A stretch of DNA of 12,683 nucleotides. Source: Dysgonamonadaceae bacterium. GTDB taxonomy: Bacteria > Bacteroidota > Bacteroidia > Bacteroidales > Azobacteroidaceae. Within the stretch, counting starts at the first letter, position 1. Each line of letters begins with the position of its first letter. The stretch lies in NCBI GenBank assembly GCA_031282925.1, contig JAITCT010000247.1, forward strand, positions 1-12,683, in the 5' to 3' direction. The translations under genes and the position numbers were made by a program. Positions 7,235-12,683 of the stretch are shown in pieces. The notes under the pieces were generated by a model. It was not told where the DNA came from, did not search any database, and worked only from the letters and a program-made list of their open reading frames with translations.

Positions 7235-7985
7235 TTTAAAAACAGCAGGAACGCTTTTCATTGCGGTTGTTCTGACGACCGCCTGTGCTAAAAAGCAATA
7301 CACGGTAAAAAGCATCGAAGTTACCCGTGTGGAAATGAACAGCACGTGGGAACCGGTTGCCGGTACCAAAATGCAGACACTGGTCAATTCCCTTCATGCG
7401 AAAATGTCCAAAGAAACCCAAACAGTCATCGGGACAGCCGGACGGACATTGACCAAAGGAAAACCCCAAAGTCCGCTGAGCAATTTTGCCGCCGATGCAC
7501 TTTTCGATTATGCTTCCGGTTTGTGGGGAACTGTTGACTTTGCGGTAATCAATATCGGGGGAATCCGTAATATTCTAAATCAAGGTCAGATAACAATCGG
7601 AAACATATACGAGATATTCCCGTTTGATAACAGGATTGTTTTACTCGAATTACCGGGGAAAGCCGTTAAAGACTTTTTCAATTCCGTAGCAAAAAAAGAG
7701 GGAGAGGGTTTGTCGAAAAATATAGAAACCGTAATGAAAAACAAAACCGTCCAATGGTTGAAAATCGGCGGCAAAACCATTGACGAGCATAAGACTTACC
7801 TCGTTGCTACCATCGACTACCTGGCCGAAGGCAACGACCGGATGGATGCGCTCACAAAAGCCGTAAAAGTTACGGATTCAAACATTCTGCTCCGCGATGC
7901 TGTGATAGAATACATCAAAAAGCAAACAGCCGAAAATAAAGCGATTGATTCAAATATGGACAACAGAATAATGATTTTACAATGA
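7221..7985 (+). CDS. 5'-nucleotidase C-terminal-domain lipoprotein
   Basis: A 254-residue exported protein consisting of only the C-terminal, substrate-binding domain of the UshA/5'-nucleotidase family. The N-terminus is a lipoprotein-like signal (hydrophobic 10-20, then TTAC with Cys22). The lipobox is loose (LTTAC), as is common in Bacteroidetes. Domain signatures are SPLSNFAADALFDYA (84-98), AVINIGGIR (108-116, the NGGGIR-type motif), QITIGNIYEIFPFDN (123-137, with the base-stacking Phe) and DYLAEGNDRM (199-208). The metal-binding catalytic domain is missing here and is encoded by the next gene, so the two products presumably form one nucleotidase acting outside the inner membrane. The start lies 14 bp inside the upstream ATPase gene and its TGA overlaps the next ATG. 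Substrate (AMP, UDP-sugar or other) is not determinable. Confidence 0.9.
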   Translation: MKKVNLKTAGTLFIAVVLTTACAKKQYTVKSIEVTRVEMNSTWEPVAGTKMQTLVNSLHAKMSKETQTVIGTAGRTLTKGKPQSPLSNFAADALFDYASGLWGTVDFAVINIGGIRNILNQGQITIGNIYEIFPFDNRIVLLELPGKAVKDFFNSVAKKEGEGLSKNIETVMKNKTVQWLKIGGKTIDEHKTYLVATIDYLAEGNDRMDALTKAVKVTDSNILLRDAVIEYIKKQTAENKAIDSNMDNRIMILQ

Positions 7986-8914
7986 AAGCAATATTTACCC
8001 CTAAATCCCCTAAAGGGGACTTTGCCGCAGCAAAACATTCAACTTCATTGCCCCAGACTCCCCCTTCAGGGGGCCGGGGGGTAATACTTATACTTTTACT
8101 CGCACTATCCATCGCCATTCAAGCGCAGGAAAAAAAACTCGTCATCCTGCATATCAACGATACGCACAGCCGCATTGAAACGTTCCCGGAAAATCAAGAC
8201 GCTTACTCCAACAAAGGCGGAATGGTGCGCCTGGATAATTATGTGAACAAAGTCCGCAAAGAAACAAAAAACGTCCTGCTTTTCCATTGCGGCGACCTTG
8301 TGCAGGGAACGCCTTATTTCAACTGGTACAAAGGCTTTGCCGAAATCGCCGCTGCCAACTTGATGTGTATCGACGCCGCCTGTCTCGGTAACCACGAGTT
8401 TGACAACGGTCTGGAATCCCTGTCCCGAATGGTTCAACGGGCACAATTTCCTTTCATTGCTACGAATTTGGATTTTTCGGGTACGCCGATGGACGGACTG
8501 ACAAAAAAATATCACATCATCAAACGAAACGGAATAAAAATCGGCATTATCGGCTTGACCATTGACCCCGAAGGCTTGGTTTCCAAGTCCAATGCGGCAG
8601 GAGTAAAATATCTGGATCCGGTCAAATCGGCCAATATAGTGGCAGGGTTCCTGAAAAACAGGGAACGGTGCGATTTAATCATTTGTTTGTCCCATCTGGG
8701 TTATTACCCCGAAGAGGAAAGTGTCGGAGACATTACGCTGGCTAAGAAAAGCCGCCATATTGACCTGATTCTCGGAGGACACACCCACACTTTCATGCCA
8801 GAACCCGACAGGCAACCGAATGTGGATGGACGCGAAGTAATTATTAACCAAACCGGGGCTTACGGCGTTTATTTCGGACGTATTAATATTACAATGGAGG
8901 AAGCAAAAAAATGA
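7982..8914 (+). CDS. Secreted 5'-nucleotidase-family metallophosphatase (N-terminal domain)
   Basis: 310 residues forming the calcineurin-like dinuclear-metal catalytic domain of the 5'-nucleotidase/UshA family. All metal motifs are present: INDTH (58-62, Asp60 and His62), CGDLVQG (103-109, Asp105), LGNHEFD (135-141, Asn137, His138), CLSHLG (235-240, His238) and GGHTHTF (265-271, His267, His269). The protein ends where the C-terminal domain would begin; that domain is the preceding gene, so gene order is reversed relative to the domain order of UshA. The start ATG overlaps the upstream TGA (7982-7985) and the stop overlaps the next ATG (8911-8914). The N-terminus is odd: residues of an in-frame 90-bp palindromic element (about 5-34, Pro/Gly/Ser-rich) sit between MKAI and the hydrophobic VILILLLALSIAIQAQ. 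The hydrophobic core and AQ cleavage site survive, so export may still work. Confidence 0.92.
   Translation: MKAIFTPKSPKGDFAAAKHSTSLPQTPPSGGRGVILILLLALSIAIQAQEKKLVILHINDTHSRIETFPENQDAYSNKGGMVRLDNYVNKVRKETKNVLLFHCGDLVQGTPYFNWYKGFAEIAAANLMCIDAACLGNHEFDNGLESLSRMVQRAQFPFIATNLDFSGTPMDGLTKKYHIIKRNGIKIGIIGLTIDPEGLVSKSNAAGVKYLDPVKSANIVAGFLKNRERCDLIICLSHLGYYPEEESVGDITLAKKSRHIDLILGGHTHTFMPEPDRQPNVDGREVIINQTGAYGVYFGRINITMEEAKK
7995..8084 (+). repeat. 90-bp palindromic element inserted in a signal peptide
   Basis: The ends are TTACCCC (7995-8001) and GGGGTAA (8078-8084), perfect 7-bp inverted repeats. Inside are two hairpins: TCCCCT-AA-AGGGGA (8006-8019) and CCCCCT-TC-AGGGGG (8060-8073). Total length is 90 bp, exactly 30 codons, so the reading frame is preserved. 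G/C runs of this kind are absent from the surrounding coding sequence. It has the look of a short non-autonomous interspersed repeat; similar CCCCTAAAGGGGACTT-like repeats are, from memory, common in Bacteroidetes intergenic DNA. Exact boundaries are inferred from the terminal repeats, and no clear target duplication is seen. Confidence 0.75.
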
Positions 8915-11781
8915 AAAAGACTCTCTTTCCGGCAATAATTAGCTTGCTGTTTATCGGTTCTTTGATGTATGCACAAAAACAACCGGTGCTATATCAACTT
9001 ACCGATGCGGCAAAAATGAAACACTGGGTAGATTCGATTTTCGACACGATGACTTTGGAAGAAAAAATCGGGCAATTATTTATGGTTATGACAAACCCGA
9101 ATCCTTCGCATGACGCCAAAATGCTGAAATATATCCGCGAACAGAAAATCGGCGGAATCATTTTTTCCAAAGGTTCTCCGGAAGATGAAGCCCGGAATAT
9201 TAACCTGTACCAGCAATCTTCAAAAGTCCCGTTATTGATTTCTCTTGACGGGGAATGGGGATTATCCATGCGCCTCGAAAATACGCCGCGGTTTCCTAAA
9301 AACATGATGCTGGGAGCAATTACGGATAACCACCTGATTCAACTTTACGGAGCGGAAGTGGGACGCGAATGTCGGGAATTGGGCATACACATCAATTTTG
9401 CGCCGGTTTTGGATGTAAACAGCAACCCGGACAATCCGGTGATCGGAATCCGTTCGTTCGGTGAAAACCAGCAACTTGTAGCCGAAAAAGGCATTGCATA
9501 TTCCCGCGGCCTGGAAAGTTACGGAGTAATGTCCGTAGGGAAACACTTCCCGGGGCATGGCGATACTTCTTCGGATTCGCACAAGACTTTACCGGTAATC
9601 AACGACACGCGGAAACGCATAAATGACATTGAATTATACCCTTTTAAAGCATTTATTGAGGAAGGTTTTTCGGGAATAATGACGGGACATTTATCCGTTC
9701 CCGCTTTGGATAAAACTTTCCGCACGCCGACTTCCCTGTCTCCCGCTATTGTAAACAGATTATTGAAAAAGGAACTGGATTTTCAAGGATTAGCATTTAC
9801 CGATGCGTTGAATATGAAAGGCGCCGCAACCCAAAAAAGTAACTGCGTGCAGGCTTTGGTGGCGGGAAATGATATTTTACTGTGTCCGGCAGATCCGGTT
9901 TCGGAAATTGCGGAAGTAAAAAGAGCCGTCGAATTGGGTGTTATCAATTTGTCAACCATTGAAGAACGGTGTCTGAAAGTATTGAGTTACAAATACATTG
10001 CCGGATTGAACAACCCAAAGACGATTGAAATCAACGGTCTTGGCGAACGGATTAATTCGGATTATTCCAAATGGCTGGTGCAGAAACTGAATAACGAAGC
10101 CGTCACGCTTTTGAAAAACAAAGCGGAACAAATTCCTGTTAAGCAATTAGGGAAGAAGAAGATTGCTGTTCTTTCCATTGGAGCGCAAGATGACATTGCC
10201 TTCCGAAACCGATTGGCTTTATACGGTGCATTTGACTTCTTCAGTCTGGCCTCATCAGGGCTTAAAACCGGTGCGGCGAAGGTCTTTGCACAATTAAAAG
10301 CCTACGATGAAGTCATTTGTACAATATATTCCGTAAAACAAACCGATTTCCCGGAGCTTCGGAACTTGACAAAAACAAAGGACGTCAATTTATGCTTCTT
10401 CACCCTGCCTTATTCCGTTGCTCAATTCAAGCAAAGCGTCGTTGCGGCCAAGTCGGTAATTGTTGCTTACGAAGACACGCCCGGAGCGCAGCAAGCCGCC
10501 GCCGAATTGATTATGGGAGGGATTCCCGCCAAAGGAAAACTACCGGTAAGTATTTCCGGTTTGTTTGATCTCGGTGCAGGACTGAAAACACAAAAAGTAC
10601 GGTTATCTTATCAGGAAGCGATAGAAACAAAAATGTCGCCCGAAACATTACGGAAAATAGGTTCCATTGTCAACGAAGGGATTAAAAAACAAGCCTTCCC
10701 GGGATGTCAGGTACTGGTTGCCAAAGATGGGGTTGTTGTTTATAACCGGTCGTTCGGAAACCTTAAGTACACCGGTGCGCGCCCCGTCCTGAATACGGAT
10801 ATTTACGATCTGGCGTCCCTGACTAAACCCGTTGCCACGCTCGCCGCCATCATGAAACTCTATGATACAAAAAAAATCGCTTTGTCCGATAAAATCAGCC
10901 GGTTTGTTCCCGAACTGAAACATTCGAATAAAAAGGATATTACAGTTCAATCGGCATTGTTCCACGAAACCCGTTTGCCGGCTTTTATATCATTCTACCA
11001 ATTGTTGACCGGAACAATGGTTTCAAGCCAACCTGCGGCCGGCATTGAAAAGCAAGTGGCAGACCGGTTCTATATCAAAACGGATTTTGAGAAAGAGGTA
11101 ATGAACGAAATCGTCAAAGCCAAATTGAATAATAAAAACGGTTTCCTTTACAGCGACTTGAATTTCATGCTCCTGAAAGAAATCGTAGAAAATATTTCCG
11201 GGCAAACACTTGATAATTTTCTGGATAACTGGTTATATGCCAATTTAGGAGCTAATTTTACAGGCTTTTTACCGTTAAGAAAATTTCCGAAAGAAAATAT
11301 CGCGCCCACGGAATACGACGAAACGTGGAGGAAACAACTCTTAACCGGTTATCCGCACGATGAAGCCGCCGCCGTAATGGGAGGCGTTTCCGGAAATGCA
11401 GGCCTTTTTTCCAATGCAAACGACTTGGCTAAAATACTGCAAATGTTATTGTACAAAGGCGAATATGGGGGCGAAAAGTATCTGAGTCAGGAAACCGTCA
11501 GGCTATTTACCAAAACCAAAAGCGTACATAGCCGCCGCGGGTTAGGCTTTGACAAGCCTGACATGAAAAATCCGGGCAAAACCACAAGCCTCTCCGCACC
11601 GGCATCCACTTACGGGCATACCGGTTATACGGGAACCTGTTTTTGGGTTGATCCCGATAAAAACCTGATATACGTATTCTTATCCAACCGGGTTCATCCG
11701 TCCCGGAAGCACCGGCAATTAATACAGTCCAATATCCGGGAGCGGATACAGGATGTAATATATGAAGCAATTAACAGTTAA
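8911..11781 (+). CDS. Exported GH3 (NagZ-like) / serine beta-lactamase-family fusion
   Basis: A 956-residue exported two-enzyme fusion with a signal peptide (1-22, LMYA-Q). Residues about 40-370 form a glycoside hydrolase family 3 barrel of the beta-N-acetylglucosaminidase (NagZ) type. KHFPGHGDTSSDSH (211-224) holds the NagZ-specific Asp222/His224 dyad used as acid/base, and FTDALNMKGA (296-305) holds nucleophile Asp298. Residues about 385-560 are a linking alpha/beta domain like the second GH3 domain. Residues about 575-950 are a penicillin-binding/beta-lactamase-family serine hydrolase with SLTK (636-639, Ser636 nucleophile), YSDLN (747-751) and HTG (903-905). In Bacillus subtilis NagZ and AmiE, a beta-lactamase-fold MurNAc-L-Ala amidase, are consecutive genes working in peptidoglycan turnover. 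The fusion may thus both trim GlcNAc and remove peptide, though an esterase or DD-peptidase role for the second half is possible. Last gene of the overlapping operon. Confidence 0.92.
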   Translation: MKKTLFPAIISLLFIGSLMYAQKQPVLYQLTDAAKMKHWVDSIFDTMTLEEKIGQLFMVMTNPNPSHDAKMLKYIREQKIGGIIFSKGSPEDEARNINLYQQSSKVPLLISLDGEWGLSMRLENTPRFPKNMMLGAITDNHLIQLYGAEVGRECRELGIHINFAPVLDVNSNPDNPVIGIRSFGENQQLVAEKGIAYSRGLESYGVMSVGKHFPGHGDTSSDSHKTLPVINDTRKRINDIELYPFKAFIEEGFSGIMTGHLSVPALDKTFRTPTSLSPAIVNRLLKKELDFQGLAFTDALNMKGAATQKSNCVQALVAGNDILLCPADPVSEIAEVKRAVELGVINLSTIEERCLKVLSYKYIAGLNNPKTIEINGLGERINSDYSKWLVQKLNNEAVTLLKNKAEQIPVKQLGKKKIAVLSIGAQDDIAFRNRLALYGAFDFFSLASSGLKTGAAKVFAQLKAYDEVICTIYSVKQTDFPELRNLTKTKDVNLCFFTLPYSVAQFKQSVVAAKSVIVAYEDTPGAQQAAAELIMGGIPAKGKLPVSISGLFDLGAGLKTQKVRLSYQEAIETKMSPETLRKIGSIVNEGIKKQAFPGCQVLVAKDGVVVYNRSFGNLKYTGARPVLNTDIYDLASLTKPVATLAAIMKLYDTKKIALSDKISRFVPELKHSNKKDITVQSALFHETRLPAFISFYQLLTGTMVSSQPAAGIEKQVADRFYIKTDFEKEVMNEIVKAKLNNKNGFLYSDLNFMLLKEIVENISGQTLDNFLDNWLYANLGANFTGFLPLRKFPKENIAPTEYDETWRKQLLTGYPHDEAAAVMGGVSGNAGLFSNANDLAKILQMLLYKGEYGGEKYLSQETVRLFTKTKSVHSRRGLGFDKPDMKNPGKTTSLSAPASTYGHTGYTGTCFWVDPDKNLIYVFLSNRVHPSRKHRQLIQSNIRERIQDVIYEAINS

Positions 11782-11822
11782 CAAATACTTGATACCGGCT
11801 TTTCGGCAAAAACAACCCCTTC

Positions 11823-11851
11823 ATTGAATCCGGTCAATTCTCTTTTTTATT
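11823..11851 (+). terminator. Weak hairpin with T-rich tail after the operon
   Basis: ATTGA (11823-11827) pairs with TCAAT (11834-11838) around ATCCGG, followed by TCTCTTTTTTATT. It is placed correctly to end the mlaE-to-GH3 operon, but the stem is only 5 bp and overlaps the stop codon of the opposing small gene. Confidence 0.3.
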
Positions 11852-12004
11852 GATTTCGATATACAAAATAAAACCGGCGATTACCAAAGATAAACCGGCC
11901 GTCAATGTTGTATTACTTTCGTTTTGAAAGAAAAACGGAACGATTAAGAATAATTCTCCCAGTAACAACACTCCGATTCCGCAGTTTTTAAGAAAAGATT
12001 TCAT
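11834..12004 (-). CDS. Small two-helix membrane protein, 56 aa, unknown function
   Basis: A short minus-strand frame from ATG at 12004 to TGA at 11834-11836. It starts MKSFLKNCGIGVLLLGELFL, continues IVPFFFQNESNTTLTAG and ends LSLVIAGFILYIEINKKEN. It has two hydrophobic segments (about 9-27 and 35-50) joined by a polar NESNTT loop and a charged KKEN tail, consistent with a hairpin inner-membrane protein. A good -7 box (TACATTTG) lies 24 bp upstream. The stop lies within the possible terminator of the converging operon. I recall similar unnamed small proteins in Bacteroidales but cannot assign a function. Reality of the gene is supported by the coherent two-helix pattern, the promoter-like site and the Bacteroidetes-like MKxFLKNxG start. 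Confidence 0.75.
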   Translation of the reverse strand: MKSFLKNCGIGVLLLGELFLIVPFFFQNESNTTLTAGLSLVIAGFILYIEINKKEN

Positions 12005-12027
12005 TCTTTTATTGATTCAATTTTGCG

Positions 12028-12035
12028 CAAATGTA
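12028..12035 (-). promoter_or_regulatory. Putative -7 box (TACATTTG) for the small membrane protein
   Basis: TACATTTG on the minus strand matches TAnnTTTG. The implied start near 12020 gives a leader of about 16 nt before the ATG at 12004. No clear -33 element is seen. Confidence 0.5.
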
Positions 12036-12590
12036 ACGATTATTTATTACATTAAGGACCTCATCAAAATAAGTTCTAAAAGCGCTGAAATTGATACGCA
12101 CCTTCTTTTTCAAAGCAACCGGACGTCTGTTAACCGCACGTCAGACAGTGTACCGTGAGGTGCAGTATTCTATTTATCCGAGCGGGAATATGTGAGGATT
12201 TTTCACACTGCAAATTTGAAATAAAAAACGAAATGTACCGGGAAATCAGTAGCCGTTTCCTGAAAGTAAAAATATGAAAATCCCGGACTGAATCATTCCA
12301 AAATTGCAAAGATAATATCCGGACAGACCGCCCCGAGGTTTTGCATAACCGAAAGAAGCGCGGTCGAACTGTTGTGCGGCCTGCGGTTACTGTGCTTGCG
12401 AAAATAATGTTGCATCTCTACGAGATGCAGGGTGGGGACGGATACATTCATTTTCTACCGAGCTGTGCATCTCTGCGAGATGCCGTTTCCATGTTCATCC
12501 GTGCATGCCTGAAAAAACAGCACCTCAAAAAAAGAATTAACCAGCCAAATGAACATTCTGTTCCAAGTCCCTGCGCGGGAATATCCTCGA
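12036..12590. other. Gene-poor region with short repeats
   Basis: No convincing gene lies in this stretch of about 555 bp. A minus-strand -7-like box TATCTTTG (12314-12307) points leftward. A 59-codon minus-strand frame opening with TTG at 12309 and ending at 12130 is unrecognisable and starts inside that box. A plus-strand 104-codon frame (12341-12655) reads through the GCATCTC palindromes and is best explained as translated repeat. Other structure is limited to a small GTCTG/CAGAC inverted repeat near 12125-12154 and the palindromic pair at 12411-12483. An unrecognised small RNA or decayed mobile element cannot be excluded. Confidence 0.6.
12411..12483. repeat. Two palindromic repeats GCATCTC-nnn-GAGATGC, 55 bp apart
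   Basis: Copy 1 (12412-12428) is GCATCTC-TAC-GAGATGC, extended by a T/A pair on the outside. Copy 2 (12467-12483) is GCATCTC-TGC-GAGATGC. The spacer contains ATTTTCTACCGAGC just before copy 2, and CCGAGGTTTTGCAT at 12334-12347 looks like a degenerate further unit end. From memory, TTGCATCTCTACGAGATGC-type repeats are common in Bacteroidales genomes and often yield spurious predicted proteins containing phrases such as ASLRDA, as the 12341-12655 frame does. Confidence 0.8.
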
Positions 12591-12683
12591 TTATTTCATT
12601 ACCTTTTCAACAATCTTGTCTATTTCAACCGATTCTTTCGACAGATGTTTTTTGATTTCCACGCGCAGTTTACCTAACGAATG
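12591..12683 (-). CDS. C-terminal 30 codons of a gene entering from the right edge
   Basis: The minus-strand frame is open from the window edge (12683) to TAA at 12591-12593. It encodes HSLGKLRVEIKKHLSKESV followed by EIDKIVEKVMK. The heptad-like spacing of hydrophobic residues (L, V, I, L, V, I, I, V, V) and the charged composition are protein-like and suggest a helical C-terminus. Too little is present to name a family. Confidence 0.5.
   Translation of the reverse strand, partial: HSLGKLRVEIKKHLSKESVEIDKIVEKVMK

Noticed and set aside
12130..12309. 59-codon minus-strand frame starting at TTG
   Set aside because: The start lies inside a promoter-like box, the peptide is unrecognisable and no coding signature is visible.
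12341..12655. 104-codon plus-strand frame at the right end
   Set aside because: It reads through the GCATCTC palindromes and overlaps the protein-like minus-strand C-terminus at 12591-12683; composition is that of translated repeat.

Overview
The window looks like a chromosomal segment from a member of the Bacteroidetes, most likely order Bacteroidales. Three things point there. Starts lack Shine-Dalgarno sequences. Several start regions are preceded by a TAnnTTTG -7 box, as in TACCTTTG before fba and before mlaE. The gene content also fits: a GNAT acyltransferase next to argG, a two-gene 5'-nucleotidase, a secreted NagZ/beta-lactamase fusion, and a DUF4143-type ATPase. I see no rRNA, tRNA, CRISPR array or transposase gene.

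Layout. Positions 1-796 (minus) hold a secreted YD/RHS-like repeat protein that is broken and runs off the left edge. A perfect 26-bp inverted repeat (838-893) separates it from the class II fructose-bisphosphate aldolase gene (927-1919, minus). Next is an AAA/DUF4143 ATPase gene (2065-3335, minus) split by a one-base frameshift. On the plus strand a GNAT acyltransferase (3589-4143) and argG (4232-5428) form a small arginine-biosynthesis unit. It is followed by a 23-bp tandem repeat and a hairpin.

From 5721 to 11781 (plus) lies a tightly packed five-gene operon whose genes all overlap by 4 or 14 bp. It encodes an MlaE-type permease, an MlaF-type ATPase, a lipoprotein with the 5'-nucleotidase C-terminal domain, a secreted metallophosphatase with the matching N-terminal domain, and a 956-residue exported GH3 (NagZ-like) plus serine beta-lactamase-family fusion. 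The products would act on envelope lipids, extracytoplasmic nucleotides and peptidoglycan fragments, so the operon reads as an envelope maintenance and salvage unit. No MCE-domain (MlaD) partner is present.

The right end carries a 56-aa two-helix membrane protein (11834-12004, minus), about 590 bp without a convincing gene but with a pair of GCATCTC/GAGATGC palindromic repeats, and the last 30 codons of a minus-strand gene entering from the right edge.

The most striking observation is inside the metallophosphatase gene. A 90-bp element with matched ends (TTACCCC/GGGGTAA) and two internal G/C hairpins lies in frame inside the signal-peptide codons. Removing it in silico restores a textbook signal peptide. 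Two other genes are frame-broken, and several short palindromic or tandem repeats lie between genes, so the segment has clearly been shaped by small repeats and small indels, unless some of the indels are assembly errors.
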